A stretch of DNA of 13,444 bases, taken from JACPSX01 sp035288405 [NCBI: bacterium]. Its GTDB lineage: Bacteria > JACPSX01. Positions 1-8,131 of the stretch are shown piece by piece. Every line of letters starts with the position of its first letter. The first letter of the stretch is position 1. The notes below the pieces were generated by a model. It was not told the origin of the DNA. It searched no databases and was given only the letters and a program-made list of their open reading frames with translations. Location: contig DATEAK010000055.1 in NCBI GenBank assembly GCA_035288405.1, positions 1-13,444 on the forward strand, read 5' to 3'. Made by a program: the position numbers and the translations under genes.

Positions 1-651
1 GAAGAACTCCTCGTACCCCTGTCTCTCGTAGCGAATCCCCAGACGGTCGAGCCACCACAAGGTCATATCGACATACGGCCTCTCGTGCAGATCGATGACG
101 CTGATCTGACTATCCCCGCGGGCCAGCGGCGTAGAGATGAGCAGGCTGGTGAGAAACTGGGAAGTAATTCCGGAAATGGAGGTGACTCCTCCTTTCAGCC
201 TTCCCCCTGCCACGACCGGCAAGAAGCCGTTGCCGCGGGTGGAAAAGACCCTTCCTCCCAGGCGACCCAGGGCTTCCATCAACGGGCCCATCGGGCGGCA
301 GCGAGTCTGAGCATCCCCCGTAAGGACGGCGAACGTGCCGTCCAGGAGAGTGGCCATTCCCGTGGCAATACGGGCCGTCGTGCCCGAATTGCCCACATCG
401 ATCACCGTCTCGGGAGAAACGGGACACCCGCCGGTCCCCTTCACCTTCCACGTCACTCCCACCTCGATTTGAGCACCCAGCGACCGGCACGCTTCCCGAG
501 CCGAGCGTCCGTCATCGGAATCCAGCGGAGAGAGGATTTCCGAATCTCCACCCGATAGCGTGGCCAGAGCCAGAGCCCGGATCGTATGAGATTTCGAAGC
601 AGGAATTTCCACCGAACCTTTCAGGTTTCCCGGCCGGACAGTGAGGATCAT
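1..651 (-). CDS. aroA: 3-phosphoshikimate 1-carboxyvinyltransferase (EPSP synthase), N-terminal half, cut by window edge
   Basis: Transfers the enolpyruvyl group of PEP to shikimate-3-phosphate, the sixth step of the shikimate pathway, in the cytoplasm. The open frame runs from ATG at 651 to the edge with no stop, giving 217 residues of a protein usually about 420-450 long. Seen in the translation: SKSHTIRALALA at 19-30, with the substrate-binding Lys20, Ser21 and Arg25; NSGTTAR at 88-94; GDAQTRCRPM at 112-121; TSQFLTSLL at 163-171; and RPYVDMTLWWL at 191-201, all in family order. A GGAG Shine-Dalgarno at 657-660 lies 5 nt from the ATG, which supports this start. It is the last visible gene of the minus-strand string, 86 nt after aroC, and that gap is filled with a degenerate heptamer array. 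In many related genomes aroA lies between tyrA and cmk; here it follows aroK and aroC. Confidence 0.95.
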   Translation of the reverse strand, partial: MILTVRPGNLKGSVEIPASKSHTIRALALATLSGGDSEILSPLDSDDGRSAREACRSLGAQIEVGVTWKVKGTGGCPVSPETVIDVGNSGTTARIATGMATLLDGTFAVLTGDAQTRCRPMGPLMEALGRLGGRVFSTRGNGFLPVVAGGRLKGGVTSISGITSQFLTSLLISTPLARGDSQISVIDLHERPYVDMTLWWLDRLGIRYERQGYEEFF

Positions 652-666
652 AAGAACTCCAGAAAT

Positions 667-746
667 AGCTGAGTGCTGAGTGCCAGAAAAGGCTCTTGGC
701 TCTTAGCAATGAGCACTAAGCACTTAGCTCTAGGCTCTCAGCTCTT
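667..746. repeat. degenerate 7-bp repeat array A (aroC 3' end)
   Basis: From 691 to 746 the sequence divides into eight consecutive 7-mers close to RGCWCTN (ggctctt, ggctctt, agcaatg, agcacta, agcactt, agctcta, ggctctc, agctctt). A second short run with the same period (gctgagt twice) lies at 668-681. The array contains the last two sense codons and the stop codon of aroC (738-740) and fills most of the gap to aroA. A 21-bp stretch (712-732) recurs without change at 13254-13274. Confidence 0.85.
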
Positions 747-1814
747 ACCTATCTGACTAGCAAGGTTTCGAAGCAGGTGATCGGCGAGAACCAGCGCCAC
801 CATGGATTCCGCAATGGGAACGATCCGCGGGCAGATACAAGGGTCGTGGCGCCCCTTGATCTCAATGGTTCGCTGTTGGCCTACCTCGTCCACGGTTTGC
901 TGCTCCCGCTCAATGGAAGACGTGGGTTTGACGGCGGCACGCACCACGACTTCCGCGCCGTCGGAGATTCCTCCCATCACGCCGCCGCCGTGGTTTGTAA
1001 TGGGGACCACCACACCGTTTTCCACCCGGTACTGATCGTTGTGCTCCGATCCTTTCATCCAGGCCGCTCGGAACCCGTCTCCAAACTCGACCCCCTTGAT
1101 GGCCCCGATGCTCATGAGGCCCTTGGCGATGTCCGCATCGAGCTTGTCAAATACGGGCTCTCCAAGACCCGCCGGCACTCCGGAGACTCGCACCTCAACA
1201 ATCCCTCCCACGGAGTCTTTCTCTTCCCGGGATTTTAGGATCAGTTCCACCATCCGCTGAGCCGCCTCCGGATCCGCGCAGCGCACGATGTTGTTTTCAA
1301 TTTCGGACTCCACAAAGACTTGGGCTTCAATCCCGCCGATCATCCGGGTGTGCCCGACGATCTTGATCCCGCGGCCGGCGAGAAGCTTGCGGGCAATCGC
1401 CCCCGCGGCCACACGCCCCACCGTTTCCCGCGCACTGGAGCGTCCCCCGCCCCGGTAGTCTCTCACCCCGTACTTGGCGAAATAGCCGTAGTCGGCATGG
1501 CCCGGCCTGAAAACGTCTCGGATCGGCTCGTATTTACTCGAGTCCGCATCTTCGTTATAGACGATCATGGAGATCGGCGTGCCCATGGTAAGGCCCTGAA
1601 AGATCCCTGACAGGATGTGCACCTTATCCGTTTCCTGGCGAGGGGAAGTCACCTTACTCTGCCCCACACGCCGGCGATTGAGTTCTCTCTGTATATCGGC
1701 CTCTTCCAGAGCAAGACCGGCCGGGCAGCCATCCACCACGACCCCGACGGCCTCCCCGTGAGACTCCCCCCAAGTCGAAACGCGGAAACAGACGCCAAAG
1801 CTACTCCCCGGCAT
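738..1814 (-). CDS. aroC: chorismate synthase
   Basis: Converts EPSP to chorismate by anti-1,4-elimination of phosphate, using reduced FMN; this is the last common step of aromatic biosynthesis. The 358-residue product has the usual family length. Signatures: TWGESHG at 14-20, [14 protein letters not shown] and [14 protein letters not shown] in the first 130 residues, and [17 protein letters not shown] near the C-terminus. I chose the ATG at 1814 rather than an upstream in-frame codon because GGAGGG lies 5-6 nt before it and the protein then begins directly with the conserved [16 protein letters not shown] block. The gene overlaps the end of aroK by 14 nt, implying translational coupling. Its stop codon and last two codons (Lys-Ser) lie inside a heptamer repeat array, so the extreme C-terminus is probably set by the repeat and not by selection on the enzyme. 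Confidence 0.97.
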   Translation of the reverse strand: MPGSSFGVCFRVSTWGESHGEAVGVVVDGCPAGLALEEADIQRELNRRRVGQSKVTSPRQETDKVHILSGIFQGLTMGTPISMIVYNEDADSSKYEPIRDVFRPGHADYGYFAKYGVRDYRGGGRSSARETVGRVAAGAIARKLLAGRGIKIVGHTRMIGGIEAQVFVESEIENNIVRCADPEAAQRMVELILKSREEKDSVGGIVEVRVSGVPAGLGEPVFDKLDADIAKGLMSIGAIKGVEFGDGFRAAWMKGSEHNDQYRVENGVVVPITNHGGGVMGGISDGAEVVVRAAVKPTSSIEREQQTVDEVGQQRTIEIKGRHDPCICPRIVPIAESMVALVLADHLLRNLASQIGKS

Positions 1815-2355
1815 ATTTCCCTCCAACGAGTGCCGCAATTTCAGACACTACCTCGGAAACGGCGCGCCCGCCATTGGAAACTTTCTCATCCGCCCATTCT
1901 TCGTAACGGGATAATCGTTTCTTCAGAAGCTCTTCAAAATCTTCCCGTGGATTTTCCGGTGAAAGAAACGGAGGCAGTCCCTGTTGCTCAATGCGCCGGA
2001 AAAGCTCCTCGGAATTAACCTGCAAGTAAATGACGAAGCCGTCCATCCTCAGGCGAGACAGAAGATCGGGGTGTTCGATAGCCCCTCCGCCCAGTGCGAT
2101 GACGGCTTCTTTCGACTCGCAAGCTCTCTCCAATGCTGCACGCTCCAGAGCGCGGAAAAAACCCTCTCCCCGCTCCCGAAAAATTTCTCGGCAGGTCAAG
2201 GGAGCACCTTCTCTTCCCGCGTAAATCTCTTCCATGAGCCGATCCGTGTCCACGAAGGCGACTCCGAGGCCGGCAGCCAGTGCTTCTCCCACCGTGGTTT
2301 TGCCGCACCCCTTAAATCCCATCAGGATCACTTTTTTCCTCGGGGCCTTTCCCAT
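1801..2355 (-). CDS. aroK: shikimate kinase (divergent LID segment)
   Basis: Phosphorylates shikimate at the 3-hydroxyl with ATP. The 184-residue product is of normal size. Seen: the P-loop GFKGCGKTT at 13-21, the shikimate- and Mg-binding DTD at 36-38, [13 protein letters not shown] around 59-71 (with the substrate-binding Arg), ALGGGAI near 90, and [11 protein letters not shown] in the C-terminal part with the second substrate Arg. Odd: the LID motif, normally Arg-Pro-Leu-Leu or Arg-Pro-Pro-Phe-Leu, reads Gly-Leu-Pro-Pro-Phe-Leu, so the usual LID arginine is a leucine. I prefer the ATG at 2355 because the P-loop then sits near the N-terminus as usual; the ribosome site is mediocre (AGAGG close to the ATG, GGAGG 14 nt away). 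The frame is open upstream to 2433, but that part includes a palindrome and does not look like protein. The 3' end overlaps aroC. Confidence 0.92.
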   Translation of the reverse strand: MGKAPRKKVILMGFKGCGKTTVGEALAAGLGVAFVDTDRLMEEIYAGREGAPLTCREIFRERGEGFFRALERAALERACESKEAVIALGGGAIEHPDLLSRLRMDGFVIYLQVNSEELFRRIEQQGLPPFLSPENPREDFEELLKKRLSRYEEWADEKVSNGGRAVSEVVSEIAALVGGKYAGE

Positions 2356-2380
2356 GTCCTCTATCGTTTCCTCCGCCCCT

Positions 2381-2399
2381 TCTCCCCCGTTACGGGAGA
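2381..2399. repeat. short palindrome upstream of aroK
   Basis: TCTCCC at 2381-2386 pairs with GGGAGA at 2394-2399 around a 7-nt spacer. It resembles the C/G-rich palindromes in the 12.2-13.3 kb part of the window. There is no T-run, so it is not a standard terminator. It lies in the 148-nt gap between miaA and aroK. Confidence 0.4.
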
Positions 2400-2448
2400 G
2401 ATTGAACAGCCGAAAGCCTAACAAAAACCCCAAATCGCCACAAGGGGC

Positions 2449-2532
2449 AGTGCTGAGAGCTAAGGGCTAAGCGCTGAATGCTCTAGGCTCTAGGCTCTAG
2501 GCTCTAGGCTCTAGGCTCTAAGCTCTTAGCTA
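2449..2532. repeat. 7-bp repeat array B, with five perfect TAGGCTC units (miaA 3' end)
   Basis: Twelve consecutive 7-mers, from agtgctg at 2449 through five identical copies of taggctc (2484-2518), then taagctc and ttagcta. The five identical copies mark this as the youngest or most recently expanded of the three arrays; the left half is degenerate. The array overlaps the last eight sense codons and the stop codon of miaA. On the coding strand the unit reads GAGCCTA and contains TAG; because 7 is not a multiple of 3, three adjacent units place a stop in every frame. Confidence 0.9.
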
Positions 2533-3430
2533 CATCCTCCTCGCCGCTGCCGCTCAAATCAAACCAACGAACGCCCTCCATGGCCCGAAACCAGGTGAGC
2601 TGGCGCTTTGCAAACGCTTTCGTATCCTTCTTCAAATGCCGCACCGCCTCTTCCATACTCCACTGCCCCAGAAGCACGCGTCCCATATGGCGGTAGCCAA
2701 GAGTCTGCAGTGCGGGGAGGTCCGCAGAATAGCCGGCTTTCAACAGACCTGCCACCTCAGCGGCCAGCCCTTGTTCGATCATCTCATCCACCCTCTTCTC
2801 GATCCGTTGATAGAGATCGAAGCGCTCCCGGGTGAGACCGATGACCACCGCGTCAGGATACCGGTTGGGGAAGGCATGGCGGCTCTGCAGTGTCGAGATC
2901 GGTTTCCCGGTCAGGTGGTAAACCTCCAGCGCACGAATAGTCCGCACCCTATCCTTGGAGTGAATCCGCCTGGCCGCCTCGGGATCCACCATTTCCAGTT
3001 CGCGGCGCAACTCTTCGGGAGCCTTGCTCTGCAGCTTTTCCCGCAGTGTTCGATCCGCCGCAGGGCCCGAGAACAACCCCCTCAATAGCGCCTTAATGTA
3101 CAGTCCGCTTCCCCCCACAACCAGCGCCACCTGACCGCCGGCAAGAATGCGGTCCACGATGGCTCCGGCCTCGCGGGCGTACTCGGCAGCGCTATAGGTT
3201 TGATCGGGGAAGATCAAGTCGATCATATGATGAGGAACCCGGAGGCGCTCCTCCAGGGTCGGCTTCGCCGTACCAATGTCCATCCCCACGTAGACGTGAC
3301 GGGAATCCGCACTCACGATCTCGGCCCCGTCTGCGGCCATCCGGAGAGCCAGGGAGGATTTTCCCACGGCTGTGGGGCCTACAAGGACGATGAGTCGCGA
3401 GGATAGTGAAGGGACGCGATCAGCGATCAA
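2504..3430 (-). CDS. miaA: tRNA dimethylallyltransferase
   Basis: Adds a dimethylallyl group to N6 of A37 in tRNAs that read UNN codons, the first step to (methylthio)isopentenyladenosine. Seen: the P-loop GPTAVGKSS at about 18-26; DSRHVYVGMDIGTAKPT; PHHMIDL; YSAAEYAREA; VGGSGLYIKALLRG; the tRNA-contacting HSKDRVRTIRALEVYHLTGK; LQTLGYRHM; and AFAKRQLTWFRA, all in family order. No ATG or GTG is available before the P-loop; the best start is TTG at 3430, which gives 308 residues (family about 300-316) and overlaps the HU/IHF stop by 11 nt. No strong Shine-Dalgarno precedes it, so coupling to the upstream gene is likely. The C-terminal eight residues (AKSLEPRA) and the stop are encoded by the heptamer array, a repeat-derived tail. 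Confidence 0.93.
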   Translation of the reverse strand: MIADRVPSLSSRLIVLVGPTAVGKSSLALRMAADGAEIVSADSRHVYVGMDIGTAKPTLEERLRVPHHMIDLIFPDQTYSAAEYAREAGAIVDRILAGGQVALVVGGSGLYIKALLRGLFSGPAADRTLREKLQSKAPEELRRELEMVDPEAARRIHSKDRVRTIRALEVYHLTGKPISTLQSRHAFPNRYPDAVVIGLTRERFDLYQRIEKRVDEMIEQGLAAEVAGLLKAGYSADLPALQTLGYRHMGRVLLGQWSMEEAVRHLKKDTKAFAKRQLTWFRAMEGVRWFDLSGSGEEDVAKSLEPRA

Positions 3431-3695
3431 CGATCTCGCGCAGTTCCTTGCCCGCCTTGAAGAAGGGAACTTTCTTGGCGGGGATCCGAACGGAATCGCC
3501 CGTCTTCGGGTTGCGGCCGTCCCGAGGATCCCGGGTGCGGACTCGGAAGCTGCCGAAGCCCCGCAGTTCCACCTTGTCTCCCTTGGCAAGGGCCTTCGTG
3601 ATCGTACCGAACACCGTCTCCACCAGGACTTCCGTCTGTTTCTTGTTCAGGGTAATTCTCTCGGAAACCATCTCCACCAGATCCGCCTTTGTCAT
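3420..3695 (-). CDS. ihfB: HU/IHF-family DNA-bending protein (IHF beta-like)
   Basis: A 91-residue histone-like protein; dimers of this family bend DNA in the nucleoid and assist recombination, replication and sigma-54 transcription. It starts MTKADLVEMVSERI and carries the beta-arm region RGFGSFRVRTRDPRDGRNPKTGD at about 45-67, with the NPKTGD signature, then VPFFKAGKELRE. The KAGKELRE ending and the MTK(A/S)-(D/E)L start resemble IHF-beta more than HU, and in E. coli ihfB also follows rpsA; assignment to IHF rather than HU is an inference. GGAGGTGG lies just before the ATG. It starts 27 nt after sppA and overlaps the start of miaA. If it is IHF-beta, an IHF-alpha partner must be encoded elsewhere. 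Confidence 0.9.
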   Translation of the reverse strand: MTKADLVEMVSERITLNKKQTEVLVETVFGTITKALAKGDKVELRGFGSFRVRTRDPRDGRNPKTGDSVRIPAKKVPFFKAGKELREIVDR

Positions 3696-3722
3696 CCGCT
3701 TCCACCTCCGGATTTGTTCTTT

Positions 3723-4622
3723 TTAGGGAAACCGCCACAAGTACTGCAATCCGGTAGATCCACCGACGCCGGCAACTTCACGCATCCAGTCCTGCTTCCC
3801 CAGAACTCCCCCCAGAAGCCGGAAGATCCAGCTATGATCTTCCCGTTCCCGGACGATCCGGGGCTTGCCGGAAATGCCGACCAGGCGCGCCGTGTCATCG
3901 ATGGCGTCCTGCAAACTTCCGAGCTTATCGACAAGTCCCAACTCCTTGGCCTGACTCCCCGTGAAAATCCGGCCGTCGGCGAATTCCTTCACCTTCTCAA
4001 TGGGGAGCTTGCGTCCCTTGGCAACCGCCTGCACAAACTGCTCGTAAACATCGTCGATGACCCCCTGCAAAAGACGGCGCTCGTCTTCCCGCAGAGCTCT
4101 CATGGGGGAACCGACATCTTTATACTGTCCGCTCTTGATCACCACGGTTTTCACACCGATCTTTTTCATGAGATCTTCCACGTTGGCAAACTGGAAAATC
4201 ACGCCGATGCTCCCCGTGAGCGTTCCCGGATTGGCGATAATGCGGTCGGCAGCGGCAGCCACGTAATACCCGCCCGAAGCCGCCACACTCCCCATGGAAA
4301 CCACCACCTTTTTGCCGGCCACCCGGGTCTTGAGCACCTGGGTATAAATCTCCTGAGAAGGACCCACCGCACCGCCCGGGCTGTCCACTCTCAGGATGAT
4401 TCCTTTGATGGTGGGATCTTCCGCGTATCTCTTGAGCTGATCGACCGTATCCTCGGCATCCAAGATCGTTCCCCGGATGCTCACGATGGCGATCTTGTCT
4501 CCTCCCGCGGAGACGCCCTCCATTCCTCCGGTGAAGTAGTTGATTCCCGCCACAAACAGAACGAACAGGAGAACAAGCACCCCCAACAGGATGATACCCG
4601 TCACAATACTCTGTCTCTTCAT
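3723..4622 (-). CDS. sppA: signal peptide peptidase SppA, short (protease IV-like) form
   Basis: A membrane-anchored serine protease that degrades leftover signal peptides. It has 299 residues, the single-domain form, unlike the double-length E. coli protein. Residues 7-26 form one hydrophobic N-terminal segment (IVTGIILLGVLVLLFVLFVA), so the catalytic domain should face the periplasm. Seen: ILRVDSPGG at 77-84; GSVAASGGYYVA at 111-122 with the expected nucleophile Ser116; NPGTLTGSIGVI at 131-142; and SGQYKDVGSP with the expected general base Lys168. The 52-residue spacing between Ser and Lys equals that of B. subtilis SppA (147 and 199). It lies 42 nt after rpsA and 27 nt before the HU/IHF gene. 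Confidence 0.95.
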   Translation of the reverse strand: MKRQSIVTGIILLGVLVLLFVLFVAGINYFTGGMEGVSAGGDKIAIVSIRGTILDAEDTVDQLKRYAEDPTIKGIILRVDSPGGAVGPSQEIYTQVLKTRVAGKKVVVSMGSVAASGGYYVAAAADRIIANPGTLTGSIGVIFQFANVEDLMKKIGVKTVVIKSGQYKDVGSPMRALREDERRLLQGVIDDVYEQFVQAVAKGRKLPIEKVKEFADGRIFTGSQAKELGLVDKLGSLQDAIDDTARLVGISGKPRIVREREDHSWIFRLLGGVLGKQDWMREVAGVGGSTGLQYLWRFP

Positions 4623-4664
4623 TCGCGCTTTTCCCCGCTTCTGGGGACCCGAACTTCCCTCTCC

Positions 4665-6482
4665 CTATTCGGAATCGGAATCCCCATCGTAATCGGAATC
4701 CTTGTCCTTACGCCGCTTTCTGCGGGATTGCTGGGAGAGCAGGTCGGCAATTGTGGACTCTCCTCCCACATCGCGTCCGTAGCGGGCAATATCGGACTTG
4801 TCTTGATCGTCCAAACGCGCCCGCACGCTCAGGCCGATCTTGCGCGATTCCACATCCATCTTGATCACTTTCACGTCGAGCTCGTCTCCCGGCTTAACGA
4901 TCTTTTCCGGGTTGTCGACTTCCCCCCGGCCCAGTTCGGAGACGTGCACGAGGCCCTCAATACCGGGCTCCAGCTCGGCAAAAGCGCCGAAGTTCGTGAC
5001 CTTGACAACACGGACCCGAACATCCTGCCCCACCCGATACCGCTGGCCGACGTCCTTCCACGGATCTTCACTCAACTGCTTCATACCGAGGGAGAGTCGC
5101 TCGTTTTCCTGATCGATGCTGAGAACAACCGCGTTGAGCTTTTGCCCCTTCTTCAATATTTCCGAGGGATGCTTCACTTTCTGCGTCCAGGACATATCCG
5201 AGACATGGATCAGACCATCGATTCCTTCCTCCAGAGAAATGAAGGCCCCGAAGTCGGTCAAGTTCCGAACTTTCCCTTCCACCTCGCTTCCTACGGGATA
5301 TTTTTCCGCGATGGTGGACCAGGGGTTCGGCTCCACCTGCTTCATACCTAGGGAGATCCGCTTTTCCTCCCTGTTCACGTTCAGGATCTGAGCCTCCACC
5401 ACATCCCCCACGGCCACAATCTTGGAGGGGTGGCGTACTCTGCGGGTCCAGGACATCTCGGAGATATGAACGAGTCCTTCAATTCCCTCTTCCAACTCCA
5501 CAAAGGCCCCGTAGTCCGTAATGCTGACGACCTTGCCCTTGACGCGGGATCCGATGGGATACTTCTCCTCCACCTTGCTCCACGGATCCGCTGTGATCTG
5601 CTTGTATCCCAGGGAGACTCGTTCGGTTTCCCGGTCGTACTTGAGCACGATCACCTTGATTCGATCGCCCACCGCAAAGAGGTCCGAGGGGTGATTCACC
5701 CTTCCCCAGGACATGTCGGTAATGTGCAGTAGGCCGTCGATTCCTCCCAGATCCACGAAGGCGCCATACTCCGTAATGTTCTTGACGACCCCTTCCAGAA
5801 CCTGCCCTTCCTGCAAGCGAGCCAGTGTCTCCTTTTTCGCTTCCAGACGCTCCTCTTCCAGAAGGACGCGCCTGGACAGGACGATATTGCCCCGCTTGCG
5901 GTTGAGCTTGATGATCTTCATCTGGAGCCTCTGGCCGATCAACTTCTCCAGATTCCGCACCGGCCTCAAATCCACTTGGGACCCCGGCAGGAAGGCCTTG
6001 AGACCGATATCGACGGTAAGACCCCCTTTAATCCGGGAAATGACTTCTCCTTCGACGGCCTGGTTGTTCTCGTACGCCTTGCTGATATCATCCCAGATTT
6101 TGATCCGGTTGGCCTTCTCTTTGGAAAGGACGCACAGGCCTTCCGTATCTTCCGTTTCCTCCAGATACACTTCCACTTCGTCCCCGGTCTTCAGATCCCG
6201 TCCGTGCCGGGGAAACTCCCAGATGGGGATGACTCCTTCGGACTTGTAGCCGATATCGACCAGGACCATATCCTTCTCGATTCGCACGATCCGGCCCCGG
6301 ACAATTTCGCCTTCGCGAATCCTCTCGAAGCTGCCGGCGTAAATCTTCTCCAGCTCTTCCTGGCTCAGGATCTCATCTCCGAACTCGTCAAGTTCCGTAC
6401 TTCTCGCCTGCCCGCCGCCGGCTTCTTTCGCCCCCATGGGCTCATCCGCCTGCAGATGGGAAAATTCACTCTCTTGTTGCAT
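4665..6482 (-). CDS. rpsA: 30S ribosomal protein S1
   Basis: Binds mRNA upstream of the start codon and brings it to the 30S subunit. The 605 residues hold six S1 (OB-fold) domains at about 55-120, 140-205, 225-295, 310-382, 397-469 and 484-555. Domains 3-6 show the repeated YGAFV-L/E, GL(L/V)H(I/V)(S/T)-(D/E)MSW and R(I/V)SLG(M/Y)KQ blocks; the first two are more divergent, as usual for the ribosome-binding part of S1. It is longer than E. coli S1 (557) because of an N-terminal leader of about 50 residues rich in acidic residues and a C-terminal tail with a basic run (RRKRRK) followed by an acidic one (DSDYDGDSDSE). A strong AAGGAGG lies 11 nt before the ATG at 6482. The 82-nt gap to cmk is AT-rich on the rpsA side and may hold an extra promoter or an S1 autoregulatory leader, but I see no clear motif. 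Confidence 0.97.
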   Translation of the reverse strand: MQQESEFSHLQADEPMGAKEAGGGQARSTELDEFGDEILSQEELEKIYAGSFERIREGEIVRGRIVRIEKDMVLVDIGYKSEGVIPIWEFPRHGRDLKTGDEVEVYLEETEDTEGLCVLSKEKANRIKIWDDISKAYENNQAVEGEVISRIKGGLTVDIGLKAFLPGSQVDLRPVRNLEKLIGQRLQMKIIKLNRKRGNIVLSRRVLLEEERLEAKKETLARLQEGQVLEGVVKNITEYGAFVDLGGIDGLLHITDMSWGRVNHPSDLFAVGDRIKVIVLKYDRETERVSLGYKQITADPWSKVEEKYPIGSRVKGKVVSITDYGAFVELEEGIEGLVHISEMSWTRRVRHPSKIVAVGDVVEAQILNVNREEKRISLGMKQVEPNPWSTIAEKYPVGSEVEGKVRNLTDFGAFISLEEGIDGLIHVSDMSWTQKVKHPSEILKKGQKLNAVVLSIDQENERLSLGMKQLSEDPWKDVGQRYRVGQDVRVRVVKVTNFGAFAELEPGIEGLVHVSELGRGEVDNPEKIVKPGDELDVKVIKMDVESRKIGLSVRARLDDQDKSDIARYGRDVGGESTIADLLSQQSRRKRRKDKDSDYDGDSDSE

Positions 6483-6564
6483 TGCTACCGTAACCTCCTT
6501 GAAATGGTAAATTGCATCATGCCCGAATTTAAATTTTTAAAAACTCCCCCTTTCCTGAAAAACT

Positions 6565-7257
6565 TTACCCGCAGCGCCTCGCAAGACGGTGAGCGCAGAC
6601 AACCTCCACCATCCGAGCGACCACCTCTTCGGGAGTCAACCCGCTGCTGTCAACAACCACCGCGTTCTGGGGAACCTGAAGAGGGGCCGCGCTCCGCCGG
6701 CTGTCCCGCAAATCCCGCCGGTGCAGATCTTCCAAGACTTGAGAGAGATCCAGACCCTCCGTGCGGTCTTTCAGCTCCAGGTACCTTCGCCTTGCTCTTT
6801 CCTGCGGAGAAGCGTCGAGAAAAAATCTCACCTCGGCATCGGGAAAAATCACCGTTCCTGCGTCTCGACCGTCCACCACCACGCTCCCCCATTCGGCAGT
6901 CTGCCTCTGGGCCGGCAGGAGAGCTTCGCGGACACGGGGATGAGCGGACAGGATAGAAGCCGTGCGTCCCACTTCCTCGGACCGCAAACGGGTCGAGATA
7001 TTTTCACCCGAGATAAAGATCTGCGCTTTCCCTTGCACGAGCCGAAACTCCAGAGTCGCACGCCGGATCAGCTCCAGGACCCCCTCTTCTTCCTGGGGTT
7101 CAACCCCCGTCTGCAGAGTCAGCCAGGCGACGGCTCGGTAAATGTCCCCGGTGCTCACATGGGCGTAGCCGAGAGTCGCTGCCAGCAGTGCGGCAACCGT
7201 GCTTTTTCCAGAGCCTGCGGGGCCGTCAATTGTAATGACCAACTCCTTGGAACTCAT
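6565..7257 (-). CDS. cmk: cytidylate (CMP/dCMP) kinase
   Basis: Phosphorylates CMP and dCMP with ATP. The 230-residue product matches the family (E. coli 227). Seen: the P-loop GPAGSGKST at 12-20; STGDIYRAVAWL at 35-46, the CMP-binding start; DGRDAGTVIFPDAEVRFFLDA near the middle; the arginine-rich RARRRYLEL; and HRRDLRDSRRSAAPL, which shapes the nucleotide site. I take the ATG at 7257, preceded by GAGGA at 9 nt spacing; a TTG at 7275 would overlap the tyrA stop and lacks a good site. The gap to tyrA is 14 nt. Its place upstream of rpsA is widely conserved in bacteria. Confidence 0.95.
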   Translation of the reverse strand: MSSKELVITIDGPAGSGKSTVAALLAATLGYAHVSTGDIYRAVAWLTLQTGVEPQEEEGVLELIRRATLEFRLVQGKAQIFISGENISTRLRSEEVGRTASILSAHPRVREALLPAQRQTAEWGSVVVDGRDAGTVIFPDAEVRFFLDASPQERARRRYLELKDRTEGLDLSQVLEDLHRRDLRDSRRSAAPLQVPQNAVVVDSSGLTPEEVVARMVEVVCAHRLARRCG

Positions 7258-7271
7258 CAACGGAATTCCTC

Positions 7272-8129
7272 TCAAGAACGGATCAACTGTTCTCGAACTT
7301 CCTTTGCTTTTTGAAACTCCCCTTCCAGGGTTGCTTTCTTGCCCGCCGCGATGAGCAAGCGAATTTCCTCAAGCGCATCCTGGTAGCGGGAAATCAAGTC
7401 CAATAAACACTCCCGGTTCTGCAAGCAGATGTCACTCCACAGCGCAGCCGGGCTGGAAGCGAGCCGGCTGAAATCACGAAACCCGGGGCCCGCGAACAAA
7501 CGTCCCGTATCCACGGAAGACACAGCCTTGGCCAGAGCGTAGGATGCGACGTGCGGAAGATGGCTCACCGCCGCCATGGCCCAGTCATGTTCCTTGGGAT
7601 CCAAAGTCACCACCTCGGCTCCCACTGCCTTCCAGAAAGCAGACACGCGGTCCAGCGCCTTCGGGTCGGTTCGTGGCGTGGGAGTCAAGATGCAGCGGGA
7701 GCCGGCAAACAGATCCCCCGCAGCTCCCTCAAGTCCCGAAGTCTCTGCGCCCGCCAACGGATGTCCCCCGACGAAAGAAGAACGAGGGGAAAAGACCTCT
7801 TCGAGAGCGCTCACCAACCCCCCTTTTACACTCCCCACATCGGTCACGATGGCTCCCGTAGGCAGCGCTTCCCGGATCGCGCGGGCCACCTCGACCAGGG
7901 CGCCGACGTGAACCGCCAGCACCACAAAGTCGGCACCCTCCACGGCGGCTTCGGCATCCGTGCTCAGGCGATCGATCGCGCCGCGCTGCAAAGCCCTCTC
8001 CAGCATGGAGCGATCCGCATCATCGCCCACCACTTCGCCCGCCACACCGTAGCGCTTGCAGGCCATGGCCAGAGAACCCCCGATCAATCCGACTCCGATG
8101 ATGCACATTCTTTGGAAAAGGGGGGCCAT
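7272..8129 (-). CDS. tyrA: prephenate dehydrogenase (no ACT domain)
   Basis: Oxidative decarboxylation of prephenate (or arogenate) to the tyrosine precursor, using NAD(P). It has 285 residues. The N-terminal Rossmann fold starts with IIGVGLIGGSLA (GxGxxG at 12-17), followed by DVGSVKG, the prephenate-binding GGHPLAGAETSG, and SHLPHVASYALA in the helical C-terminal domain. The protein ends with a predicted helical segment and has neither a chorismate mutase domain nor an ACT domain, so classical tyrosine feedback through ACT is not expected. It starts at ATG 8129, 2 nt after the hisC stop, with AAGGA at 9 nt; a TTG at 8135 overlapping the hisC stop is the alternative. Which cofactor and substrate (prephenate or arogenate) it prefers cannot be read from the sequence. 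Confidence 0.94.
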   Translation of the reverse strand: MAPLFQRMCIIGVGLIGGSLAMACKRYGVAGEVVGDDADRSMLERALQRGAIDRLSTDAEAAVEGADFVVLAVHVGALVEVARAIREALPTGAIVTDVGSVKGGLVSALEEVFSPRSSFVGGHPLAGAETSGLEGAAGDLFAGSRCILTPTPRTDPKALDRVSAFWKAVGAEVVTLDPKEHDWAMAAVSHLPHVASYALAKAVSSVDTGRLFAGPGFRDFSRLASSPAALWSDICLQNRECLLDLISRYQDALEEIRLLIAAGKKATLEGEFQKAKEVREQLIRS

Positions 8130-8131
8130 CT

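Noticed and set aside
3372-5351. Plus-strand frame of 659 codons opposite miaA, HU/IHF, sppA and rpsA.
   Set aside because: It is the antisense of four well-identified genes and arises from their GC-rich third codon positions; no recognisable domain.
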